A DNA stretch of 7,352 bases from RUG11788 sp964578175 (GCA_964578175.1 CAZOBH010000034.1:1-7352); one strand, 5' to 3'; shown: positions 1 to 6,463, numbered from the stretch's first letter. Made by a program: numbers and translations. Notes: generated by a model from the sequence alone, not told the origin.

Positions 1-408
1 TTTCATATTAGAAATAATATCTATATCTCTAACTAATGTACATAAAAATTCAATCTTTTCTAGTTCTTTTGATTCAATATATAATGGTTCAGTCTTAATT
101 AGTTCTCTCCAATCAAGATCATTTTCATGATATTTTATAGGTAATAGTATACAAGAATCATTAGTATAATTATTTAATAAATATTCATATGCAACACTAG
201 GATGTTTTTTATAATTATTTTTATCAATAAATTTACCAATATCATGTAACATAACTGGTGCTATATAATCTTCATAATTATCTTTATATATATCAATTAA
301 AATATTTGTACAATCTATTAAATGATTAAAGACATTATCATTATTATTTAAAGATTTTAATAATTTATAATTCTTATTATTTTCTATAGACAAAGTCAAT
401 TGGTACAT
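1..408 (-). CDS. HD-domain phosphohydrolase, C-terminus off the left edge
   Basis: Only the first 136 codons are in the window; the frame is open to the edge. The translation shows the metal-binding pattern of the HD superfamily. His29 lies in an N-terminal helix, the signature LHDIGK has His55-Asp56, His69 and His94 follow, and RDID (Asp128/Asp130) supplies the late Asp. By family knowledge such proteins cleave phosphomonoesters or phosphodiesters, often of nucleotides, using one or two divalent metals; the substrate cannot be told here. The ATG at 408 was chosen because AGAGG lies 6 bases upstream. This places the start inside the last 32 bases of the PLP decarboxylase gene, in another frame, so the two are probably translationally coupled. 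No signal peptide or membrane segment is visible, so it is likely cytoplasmic. I am confident of the HD fold and not of the substrate. Confidence 0.8.
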   Translation of the reverse strand, partial: MYQLTLSIENNKNYKLLKSLNNNDNVFNHLIDCTNILIDIYKDNYEDYIAPVMLHDIGKFIDKNNYKKHPSVAYEYLLNNYTNDSCILLPIKYHENDLDWRELIKTEPLYIESKELEKIEFLCTLVRDIDIISNMK

Positions 409-2041
409 CCCTTTCCTCTTTTAATTCAACAGTTGAATTATCATATTCATTTTTTAAAGCAATCATTGAATCAAGACATTCTTTTAATTCTTCTTTATTA
501 ACTATTGGAGAAGTAGGATATATCTTTAAAGCACCTGTTGCTGTTTCACTTCCAAATGGTTTATAACTCTTAGAAAAAGTTATTTTAAAATTAATTTTAT
601 TTTCTTCTAACATTTTTAAAGTATATAAATAAAATTTATGATTATAATCTAAGAAATCTTTTTTAGTTTGTTGATCTGAATTTACAAAGTCATTATAACT
701 TCTTCCATCATTTGGTTTAGTTATAATAAATAAAGTTGCTATTCCTTCTGTATCCATATTTATTACTTCAAAATTATCTTTTTCATCTAAATAATTTCTA
801 ATGTATTCAGTATTAGAAAATAACTTATATATTAATTCTTGGAATCCAGTAACACCAAATGTTTCTAAAGCAATATATGCTGAAACTGGACCAATTGAAG
901 ATCTTGTTAATTCTAATGTATATTCAAATGGAGAATATTCTCCAAATTTAAGATCATCTATATCTTTATTAGATCTATGTCCTAAATTCATAACATCATC
1001 AAAGTCTTTTGCCATAAAAATACTTGAAATATATGGGCAGAATCCTGTTTTATGGAAATCTGCTCCAAAGGAATCTGCATATTTTATTTGAGTAATTTTA
1101 TCTCTCATACTTTTTATTTTCTTAATCTCTTCCTCATTCATACCAAGAGGATTCTTATCAAAGTCATAATCTTTAAAAAATAACCATGCCCAACCAATTA
1201 CTGCATCTACATGAATATGTGGAATATAATTTAAATTATATTCTTTTACTAATTTATCTCTTAAGTTTACAACTTCTTTTATAGGATCTATTATTATTTC
1301 ATTAGTTGTTCCACCATTAATAATTATTGCACCTATTACTTTTCCATCTTCTAAAGAACTACGTAAAGACTTTTCTAGTTCAATCATATCTACTTGTCCA
1401 TTTTCAGTTACAGGTAATCTTAAACAAGCATTTTTACCTAATCCTAGCCAATCACATACTTCTCTATGACATGGATGTGATTTTTCATTTGATATAACAA
1501 CAATGTTTTTGTTTGTAATACCATTTTCAATACTATCTGGTATTGCTTTTTGAATACCTATCTTAACAGCATATAAATTTGTACCTTTTCCACCAAAAGT
1601 AAATATTCCTCTAGATTTATTACTATCCCATCCAACTAATTCAGCTAAATATTTAGATGTTAATAATTCAGTAGTCATTAAATAACCACATGATTCATCT
1701 TGTGCAAAATTAGGATTATAAATTGATGTATAAAAAGATGAAGCTATACTCATTACATTTGCAGGTGGAGTAATATTTATCATTGCTCCTGGGTTTTCCC
1801 ATAAAACTGCTCTTTGAAACATACTAGAAAATTCATTAATAATATCTTCTTCATTTCTTGGATTAATAGGTAAATGTTTATCCTTCATAAATTTGGAATA
1901 ATTATCTATTTTCCCAGTAACTAAAGGCCTTTCTGTATCAGAAATATATTTTCTTGTTTCTTTATCAATTTTATTAAAAATATCTACTATTCTTTTTGTC
2001 CCATTATCTTTATCTCTAAGAAAGTAATTGTTTAAATCCAT
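377..2041 (-). CDS. Group II PLP-dependent amino acid decarboxylase
   Basis: This 554-residue protein belongs to the glutamate/aromatic amino acid decarboxylase superfamily (fold type I, PLP-dependent). Visible landmarks are GGKGTN near residues 150-155 for phosphate binding, His189 in the SHP motif (cofactor-stacking position), and NGGTTN at 242-247. Asp279 in HVDA contacts the pyridine nitrogen, and Lys331 in DFHK is the Schiff-base lysine. All key residues are present, so it should be active. By family it removes the alpha-carboxyl of an amino acid to give an amine, but the substrate is not predictable here and aspartate, glutamate, diamino acids and aromatics all remain possible. The ATG has AGGAGG 5 bases upstream, overlapping the stop of the preceding gene. 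It sits in an operon of nucleotide-type enzymes, so the amine may feed a conjugate rather than acid resistance; no amino acid antiporter gene is adjacent. Cytoplasmic. Confidence 0.9.
   Translation of the reverse strand: MDLNNYFLRDKDNGTKRIVDIFNKIDKETRKYISDTERPLVTGKIDNYSKFMKDKHLPINPRNEEDIINEFSSMFQRAVLWENPGAMINITPPANVMSIASSFYTSIYNPNFAQDESCGYLMTTELLTSKYLAELVGWDSNKSRGIFTFGGKGTNLYAVKIGIQKAIPDSIENGITNKNIVVISNEKSHPCHREVCDWLGLGKNACLRLPVTENGQVDMIELEKSLRSSLEDGKVIGAIIINGGTTNEIIIDPIKEVVNLRDKLVKEYNLNYIPHIHVDAVIGWAWLFFKDYDFDKNPLGMNEEEIKKIKSMRDKITQIKYADSFGADFHKTGFCPYISSIFMAKDFDDVMNLGHRSNKDIDDLKFGEYSPFEYTLELTRSSIGPVSAYIALETFGVTGFQELIYKLFSNTEYIRNYLDEKDNFEVINMDTEGIATLFIITKPNDGRSYNDFVNSDQQTKKDFLDYNHKFYLYTLKMLEENKINFKITFSKSYKPFGSETATGALKIYPTSPIVNKEELKECLDSMIALKNEYDNSTVELKEERDVPIDFVYRK
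415..419 (-). promoter_or_regulatory. Ribosome binding site of the HD-domain gene, inside the decarboxylase gene
   Basis: On the minus strand AAAAGAGGAAAGGG directly precedes the ATG at 408, with AGAGG 6 bases from the start codon. It overlaps the Lys-Glu-Glu-Arg codons near the end of the decarboxylase. It is the main evidence for placing the start at 408 rather than at an internal Met codon. Confidence 0.7.
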
Positions 2042-2050
2042 AATTTCCTC

Positions 2051-2626
2051 CTATTTATTTAATAATTCTCTCATTCTATCATTTATTCTATATATATCAT
2101 CTTTAGTATATTGAAATTCAAATATATCTTGATATGTCCATATATCTTTACTTAATATTGTAGCGTCTAAATTATATTTATTAACAACATCTTCATATAC
2201 TGGCATAACCCATAAATGAGTTGATGAAGGTTTTTTATAATGCTCATCATAATACATATATGCATTTTCTATATTAAATTCTTCTTTTAATAATTTTCTA
2301 ACTTTAGCTACATAATTTAAACATTTTTTATATAATTCTATATCCATATAACATAGTTTTTTATATATTCCTTTAGTAGCAATTATATAAAACCCAGGTA
2401 TTGGAATTTGAGCATCTTGAGTAATTTTTATATCATCATCTTCATATATAGGAATATGACATTTATCTAATTTATCTGCATATTTTTCCATAAATTCTGC
2501 TCTTGATAGACTAGTAGATTCATAAAAACATTCATAGTTTTTACTGCCACCAATACAAGCAAAATATTTCATGTTTTCTTCTGGGGTTGGTAATTCATCC
2601 AACTTATATACTTCTATTTTATTCAT
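2051..2626 (-). CDS. Unrecognised 191-aa protein, possible divergent HIT-like fold
   Basis: I do not recognise an exact family. The middle of the protein looks like the HIT/GalT fold. A strand IPIPGFYIIATK (about 74-85) matches the HIT pattern of a PGhxxhhP-like strand, then comes a long helix at 95-117, a strand around 120-127, and finally STHLWVMP at 135-142. The last stretch aligns with the HxHxH-hydrophobic-Pro segment of HIT hydrolases but keeps only one His (His137), with His129 a little earlier. If the fold is right, the classical triad is incomplete. The C-terminal 45 residues are charged and rich in aromatics. It starts one base after the preceding small gene ends, with GGAG 10 bases upstream, and ends just before the decarboxylase ribosome binding site. 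No signal peptide is seen. The fold is inferred from pattern only. Confidence 0.6.
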   Translation of the reverse strand: MNKIEVYKLDELPTPEENMKYFACIGGSKNYECFYESTSLSRAEFMEKYADKLDKCHIPIYEDDDIKITQDAQIPIPGFYIIATKGIYKKLCYMDIELYKKCLNYVAKVRKLLKEEFNIENAYMYYDEHYKKPSSTHLWVMPVYEDVVNKYNLDATILSKDIWTYQDIFEFQYTKDDIYRINDRMRELLNK

Positions 2627-2627
2627 A

Positions 2628-3008
2628 TTAGTCTAACTCCTCTTTAAGTCTATTTATAAAATCATTATTAAAATTCTTTTTATAATCATCAGAAAAACTA
2701 TCTAAATATTTATTTATATATGGTTGATATAGATCTGGAGAAATATTATTTTCTTCTAATTTATCAATAAAATATGGAATAATTATAATTCTAAAACCAT
2801 CTTTTTCTTCTCTATAAATGCCTGTTAACGTAGCGCCTAAATCAAGTAATACTCTTCTTATCGTATGCTCTAAAACTGCTAAATTATCTACTGTTTCACT
2901 ACTATCATACCATTTTATATTTTTTTCTTTTATTTGACACAATCCAGGTACATTTTTATATTCATCTATAGTTTCAACTAAATAATATTCATTTTCGTAT
3001 ATTTTCAT
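2628..3008 (-). CDS. Unrecognised 126-aa protein, possible HIT-like protein without the histidine triad
   Basis: No family is recognised with certainty. Residues 20-82 follow the same order as the next gene: a VPG-containing strand, a long helix (about 42-57), a strand with GIYREE, a turn, and GFRIIIIPYF at 72-80. That last segment occupies the place of the HIT active-site strand but has no histidine. The only His (His48) lies in the helix. If this is a HIT relative it cannot use the classical mechanism, so it may be structural, a partner of the neighbouring 191-residue protein, or a binding protein. The ATG is 2 bases after the kinase-like gene stop, and GAGGAG lies within the last codons of that gene, so translation is probably coupled. 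The tail (85-126) is acidic, helical and lysine-rich. It is soluble, with no signal sequence. Confidence 0.6.
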   Translation of the reverse strand: MKIYENEYYLVETIDEYKNVPGLCQIKEKNIKWYDSSETVDNLAVLEHTIRRVLLDLGATLTGIYREEKDGFRIIIIPYFIDKLEENNISPDLYQPYINKYLDSFSDDYKKNFNNDFINRLKEELD

Positions 3009-3010
3009 TC

Positions 3011-4210
3011 TTACTCCTCATATAATTCTTTTAAATATTCTATTAAATCACTAAATACTATATTTATTTCTTTTTTAGAAAACTCAGATAATAAATCATT
3101 TATACATTTATTTAAATAGTTTGAAAAATTATTATGATTTGTTAAATATAACTTAGATAATAATAATCCATTATCTATATATTTAAAATTATCATTTATA
3201 CACATTTCAAAAATATCAAGAACTGGTATAATTGCTTTTTTCTGAATTATTTCATTATTTTTATATGAATTTATTATTATATTACTAAGTTCTTTTATCT
3301 TTTTATAATATGCTTCTTCATTTTTATTTCTAAGTAAATAACAAGATAAATCAAATAAAACATCTATATCAGAATTAAATAAATCAGATACTAAATGAGC
3401 AAGGTCATTTGGAGGTATACAAAAATCGTTATCTAAATAAGATACTTTTCTTTCTGCACGTAGTACTGTACTCATTATCTTTTCTCTTAAATCAGTATCG
3501 TTTCCTTCAAATCCAGTATATCTAGAAAACTTCATTTCATATTTTAATAATTGAGGTTCTATATCATCTTTTTCAAATCTCTTTATTCCACTTCTTAATA
3601 ATTCTATATCGTAAAGATAACTCCAATTAAGTAAAAAATTAGTTTTCCATAATCTATTTATACCTATGAACTTATTATCATTTTCAAAAAATGCATCTTC
3701 CCAATCTAACAAATAAATAGTTTTATCTATTACTATAGTATTTCTAGGAAGAAATCCTCTATATAATACTCCTTTTTTTAAAAAGACATCTAAGATACTA
3801 AAAATAATATTAATATCAATGTTACTATTTTCATTACTATAAATTTTTTCTTGTAGAGTTGTTCCTAAATATTTAGTAACTATGTAATATTTATTATTAA
3901 CTTCATATAATTTTGGAGTTACTATCTTTATTGTATAATTATCTATTTCTATATCATTTAATAAATCTTTAGCTTTTAAAGCTATTCTTTCTTCATCAAT
4001 TCCATCTTCTTTTTTTGTTTTCTTAACAATATATTTTTCATTATTAAATTCAAATACTCTAAATCTATCATTTACATCTATTAATTCCGAATTTAAATAA
4101 AAATTATATTCATTACTATTAAATGCTTTATCTATTGTTTCTTCTATAGTATTTTTTTCAATTTTATTTATTTTACAATCAATATTTAATTCATCAACTA
4201 ATCTCTTCAT
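3011..4210 (-). CDS. Protein-kinase-like / aminoglycoside-phosphotransferase-like protein with altered catalytic loop
   Basis: The N-terminal half has the layout of a small kinase fold. It starts with an ATP-lysine strand KYIVKKTKK (Lys63/Lys64), a helix with Glu73/Glu74, and a hinge-like strand YIVTKYLG (109-115). The catalytic-loop segment YRGFLPRN (150-157) follows, and then LLDWED (167-172) in the metal-binding DFG position. The loop Asn157 and Asp169 are kept, but the general-base Asp of HRDxxxxN or HGDxxxxN falls on Gly152. It may therefore be a pseudokinase, or an atypical enzyme that places its base elsewhere. Residues 215-399 form a helical extension that I cannot assign. The start overlaps the relA-like gene by 17 bases, with AGGAG 8 bases upstream, which implies coupling. 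Target unknown: protein, small molecule or nucleotide are all possible. Confidence 0.7.
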   Translation of the reverse strand: MKRLVDELNIDCKINKIEKNTIEETIDKAFNSNEYNFYLNSELIDVNDRFRVFEFNNEKYIVKKTKKEDGIDEERIALKAKDLLNDIEIDNYTIKIVTPKLYEVNNKYYIVTKYLGTTLQEKIYSNENSNIDINIIFSILDVFLKKGVLYRGFLPRNTIVIDKTIYLLDWEDAFFENDNKFIGINRLWKTNFLLNWSYLYDIELLRSGIKRFEKDDIEPQLLKYEMKFSRYTGFEGNDTDLREKIMSTVLRAERKVSYLDNDFCIPPNDLAHLVSDLFNSDIDVLFDLSCYLLRNKNEEAYYKKIKELSNIIINSYKNNEIIQKKAIIPVLDIFEMCINDNFKYIDNGLLLSKLYLTNHNNFSNYLNKCINDLLSEFSKKEINIVFSDLIEYLKELYEE

Positions 4211-5651
4211 TAAACTTTCTCCTAAATTCTTTTATCTTTCTTTTGGCTTTAGTTGTTTTAACTGAATCCAACCATTCTTCTCTTGGTCCAAAAGAAGTCG
4301 GGTCTGTTATAACAGTTACTCTATCCTTTGAATGCAATCTTGAAGTTAAAGGGACATATTCATCATTAACCTTAGCTGCAACAAGAGTATTACCTAAGTC
4401 TGTATGAACAGAATATGCAAAATCTATTGGTGTTGAATCAAGTGGTAATTCTATAATGTGTCCATTTGTAGTATATACATATATTTTATTTGAAAACAAT
4501 TCCAATTTTACTTGTTTTACAAAATCTTGATTATCACCAAATACTCTATTTATTTCCGTTAATGATTTAAAAAATTGATATTTCTCTTTTAAATCTTTTT
4601 GCATCTCAACTCTTGCATTTCCTTTACTTGTATCCCAATAAGCAGTTAATCCATGAGTAGCAATTTGATCCATTTGATGAGTTCTAATTTGTGCTTGTAC
4701 AATTCTATCATTTTCTCCAAATACACATGTATGTAACGATTGATACATATTAGTTTTAGGATTACATATATAATCCTTAAATCTAGAGTTTATTGGTTTA
4801 TACTCTGAATGAATTAGACCAAGTGATAAATAACAATCAGGAATACTATCAACAATTACTTTAAGAGCTAGTAAGTCATGGATATCCGACATTCTACCAC
4901 CTGCAGATAAAGTTTTATAAATACCAAAAATATTTTTAGTTCTTATTTTTATATCACTAGGAATATCATGATCTGATAAAATCGTGTATATTTTATTAAG
5001 CATATCTTCTAATAAATCATGACTGTCTCTTTCAAGAATTGTTCTCATATCACCAACTTTTTTATAAGCATCCGGTTTTAAGTGTTGTAATGATAAATCT
5101 TCTAATTCACTTTTAATTTGATATGCTCCTATATAATATGCAATAGGTACGAATATTTCCATTGTTTCAATTGAATTTTCTTTTCTTTTAAATTCACTTT
5201 TAGATTGAAGTGTTCTCATATTATGTAATCTATCAGCTAATTTAATAATAATAATTCTGACATCATTTGTTATACCTAAAATTATTTTTCTAGTATTAGC
5301 CATATTTTGATCTTCTTTAGATGAAAAGTTCATTTTACTAATCTTAGTTACTCCATCAACAAGATTCGCTACATCTGCTCCAAACTCTTCAGCTATTTCT
5401 TCTTTAGTAAAATCAGTATCCTCAAGTGTATCATGAAGTAAACCTGCACAAATACAATCACAATCAGCGTGCATTTCAGATAAAATATAAGCAACTGCTA
5501 ATGGATGATAAATATATGCTTCGCCACTCTGCCTATACTGTCCTCTATGTAATTCTTCCGCATAACGATAAGCCTTTTTAATCTTTTCATGTTCTGCTTC
5601 ATCAAAGTTGTAAGTTTTAACATTATCAAGCAAGTCATCTAGTTCATACAT
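4194..5651 (-). CDS. relA: RelA/SpoT-family (p)ppGpp enzyme: hydrolase intact, synthetase Glu replaced, short C-terminus
   Basis: Domains in order are the HD hydrolase (about 20-195), the synthetase (about 225-345) and TGS (about 382-450). The hydrolase has His49, HDTLED (His73, Asp74, Glu77, Asp78) and LADRLHN (Asp140, Asn144), as in active (p)ppGpp hydrolases. The synthetase keeps HDLLALK (Asp259), RFKD (290-293, the RXKD form typical of bifunctional Rel/SpoT) and NMYQSLHT. However, the invariant catalytic Glu of the ExQIRT motif is Gln319 here (QAQIRT, codon CAA). The protein ends at residue 485, soon after TGS, lacking the helical, zinc-finger and ACT regions of the usual 700-750 residue form. 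I infer mainly hydrolase activity with weak or no synthesis. The ATG has AGAAAGAGGTGAT just upstream. It is the first gene of the operon and follows a long attenuator-like leader. Cytoplasmic. Confidence 0.9.
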   Translation of the reverse strand: MYELDDLLDNVKTYNFDEAEHEKIKKAYRYAEELHRGQYRQSGEAYIYHPLAVAYILSEMHADCDCICAGLLHDTLEDTDFTKEEIAEEFGADVANLVDGVTKISKMNFSSKEDQNMANTRKIILGITNDVRIIIIKLADRLHNMRTLQSKSEFKRKENSIETMEIFVPIAYYIGAYQIKSELEDLSLQHLKPDAYKKVGDMRTILERDSHDLLEDMLNKIYTILSDHDIPSDIKIRTKNIFGIYKTLSAGGRMSDIHDLLALKVIVDSIPDCYLSLGLIHSEYKPINSRFKDYICNPKTNMYQSLHTCVFGENDRIVQAQIRTHQMDQIATHGLTAYWDTSKGNARVEMQKDLKEKYQFFKSLTEINRVFGDNQDFVKQVKLELFSNKIYVYTTNGHIIELPLDSTPIDFAYSVHTDLGNTLVAAKVNDEYVPLTSRLHSKDRVTVITDPTSFGPREEWLDSVKTTKAKRKIKEFRRKFNEEIS

Positions 5652-5668
5652 ATTATCACCTCTTTCTC

Positions 5669-5705
5669 AAAACAAAAAGCACGCAACATAAATTACGCAC
5701 TTTTT
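5669..5705 (-). terminator. Terminator-like hairpin in the relA leader
   Basis: On the minus strand the arms AAAAAGTGCG (5705-5696) and CGTGCTTTTT (5683-5674) pair over 10 bp with two G-U wobbles and a 12-base loop. They are followed by G and TTTT, giving an interrupted U tract. It ends only a few bases before the relA ribosome binding site (5655-5667). It therefore either ends a separate small RNA or acts as an attenuator for relA and the genes behind it. The stem is AU-heavy, so it may be leaky. Confidence 0.6.
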
Positions 5706-5809
5706 TCCACAATTCTATACATTTTTTTGCAGCAGCATAAATAATAAATATTGAAGAATATTATTATTTTTTTTGATAAACTTTTAGATAAAATGAAACA
5801 TTTGACCAT
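5693..5809 (-). CDS. Putative 38-codon leader peptide (uORF) with three consecutive Cys codons
   Basis: The ATG at 5809 has GAGGT 4 bases upstream, and the frame runs 38 codons to a TAA at 5695-5693. Codons 25-27 are TGC TGC TGC (5737-5729), and codon 4 is also Cys (TGT). The relA gene nearby uses TGT in its Cys cluster, so three TGC codons in a row are unusual in this base composition. The last sense codons form the 5' arm of the terminator-like hairpin and the stop codon lies in its loop. A ribosome that reaches the stop would therefore block the hairpin. The peptide is basic and hydrophobic (a KKIIIFF stretch) with no known family. A frame of this length can arise by chance in AT-rich DNA. 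The ribosome binding site, the Cys run and the stop placement raise it above noise, but it is not proven to be translated. Confidence 0.35.
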   Translation of the reverse strand: MVKCFILSKSLSKKIIIFFNIYYLCCCKKMYRIVEKSA

Positions 5810-5828
5810 AGCTACCTCACAAAAAAAT
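5721..5828 (-). promoter_or_regulatory. Candidate structured leader RNA of the relA operon
   Basis: A perfect 9-bp long-range stem can form on the minus-strand transcript between ATTTTTTTG (5828-5820) and CAAAAAAAT (5729-5721). After a small asymmetric internal loop (TGAG opposite TG) it continues as GTAGC (5815-5811) with GCTGC (5736-5732, one G-U pair). Inside lie a weak AAATG-TTT-CATTT hairpin and a strong AU hairpin at 5768-5740: two 6-bp blocks, one bulged base and a CTTC loop. The terminator-like hairpin follows at 5705. A closed multi-helix domain followed by a terminator resembles a riboswitch or attenuator layout. I see none of the T-box, SRP RNA, tmRNA or RNase P signatures and no riboswitch class I know. 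AU helices are easy to find in such DNA, so this is a candidate only. Confidence 0.4.
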
Positions 5829-5837
5829 ATTAATTCC

Positions 5838-5865
5838 AATTTACTACTTTAAAATTAAAAGTCAA
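5838..5865 (-). promoter_or_regulatory. Candidate sigma-A promoter of the relA leader (proximal)
   Basis: On the minus strand TTGACT (5865-5860, 5 of 6 to the -35 consensus) is followed after 16 bases by TAAATT (5843-5838, 4 of 6 to the -10). A start around 5831 would place the transcript 5' end just ahead of the long-range stem. That gives a leader of about 180 bases before the relA start. Confidence 0.45.
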
Positions 5866-5929
5866 TACTTTTTTGAAAAAATTCTTTATTTTTGTTTTTT
5901 TTAAAGAGACATAAAGTCACTTAATTAGT

Positions 5930-5958
5930 ATTATATCATTGTATATATAAATTATTAA
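5930..5958 (-). promoter_or_regulatory. Candidate sigma-A promoter with extended -10 (distal)
   Basis: On the minus strand a perfect TATAAT (5935-5930) is preceded by TGA, giving the extended -10 TGnTATAAT. TTAATA (5958-5953, 4 of 6) lies 17 bases upstream. It is just downstream of the lipoprotein terminator, as expected for the promoter of the next unit. Transcription would start near 5923 and read through the second promoter and the whole leader into relA. Confidence 0.55.
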
Positions 5959-5963
5959 CAAAT

Positions 5964-5986
5964 AAAAAAACTAGAAATTCTAGTTT
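5964..5986 (-). terminator. Intrinsic terminator after the lipoprotein gene
   Basis: On the minus strand AAACTAGA (5986-5979) pairs perfectly with TCTAGTTT (5975-5968) over 8 bp with a 3-base loop. A run of T continues to 5964. The stem starts on the base right after the TAG stop codon. It closes the B3/B4-lipoprotein unit and separates it from the relA operon promoters. Confidence 0.8.
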
Positions 5987-6463
5987 CTATTTTTCAAATC
6001 TAACAGTTATGTCTTTACTTCCTAAATCTTCTAGGTTATCAATATGACCTATTTTAGTATAACTATAACTTGTATCAAATGATTTATAGAATATAACTAA
6101 ACAATTATCTCCATAAAGCATTACATCACCTTTTTCAATATGTTTAGGATTATATGAATTAGTTGAAAGTGAATCATTCATATAAACATATTTCTCATTA
6201 CCGTTTAATTCATTCATATTAAATTCTTTTGGTAATAAATTGATAAACTCCATAGATGTTTTATTATTATCTAAGTTGAGTATATATTCTTTTTCATTAA
6301 TAACTACTTTTATATCAGACACTTTTACATCACTATCCTTAGTTTCACTCATAGAATTATTAGTTTCATTATTTATATTTTTAGAAGTATTAGAACATCC
6401 AGTAATTAATAGTAAAATACAAAGAACTAAAAATAATACTTTCTTTTTCATTATTTTAGACAT
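5987..6463 (-). CDS. Lipoprotein with cyclophilin-like domain
   Basis: The N-terminus is a type II signal peptide: Lys-rich start, a hydrophobic stretch at residues 9-20, and the lipobox ITGC with Cys23. The mature protein should therefore be lipid-anchored on the outer face of the membrane. After a Ser/Asn/Thr-rich linker (24-47), residues 48-158 match the small bacterial cyclophilin-like fold family. Motifs include NGNEKY (87-92), GDVMLYGDNCLVIFYKSF (112-129) and SYSYTKIGHI (133-142). These proteins share the cyclophilin barrel, but I see no evidence of prolyl isomerase activity, and the ligand is unknown. The ATG at 6463 is preferred over one at 6475 because GGAG lies 6 bases upstream of it and it overlaps the previous stop as TAATG. 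The gene ends in an intrinsic terminator. Confidence 0.85.
   Translation of the reverse strand: MSKIMKKKVLFLVLCILLLITGCSNTSKNINNETNNSMSETKDSDVKVSDIKVVINEKEYILNLDNNKTSMEFINLLPKEFNMNELNGNEKYVYMNDSLSTNSYNPKHIEKGDVMLYGDNCLVIFYKSFDTSYSYTKIGHIDNLEDLGSKDITVRFEK

Noticed and set aside
801..1091. Plus-strand open frame of 96 codons
   Set aside because: It lies wholly within the decarboxylase gene on the other strand, has no ribosome binding site evidence, and its protein has no family features. It is a shadow frame.
4194..4196. TGA as a tryptophan codon (Mycoplasma-type code) at the relA stop
   Set aside because: The next gene starts 17 bases upstream of this stop with a strong ribosome binding site, and all the tryptophan codons I checked are TGG, so TGA is best read as a stop.
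5869..5881. Palindrome of six T, G, six A
   Set aside because: A one-base loop cannot fold as a hairpin, and such runs are expected in this base composition. No role can be supported.
5652..5963. Known RNA classes (T-box, SRP RNA, tmRNA, 6S RNA, RNase P, common riboswitches) in the relA leader
   Set aside because: None of the conserved signatures I can recall are present, for example no T-box sequence and no SRP GGAAGCAGC-type loop. 6S RNA is too variable to exclude by eye.
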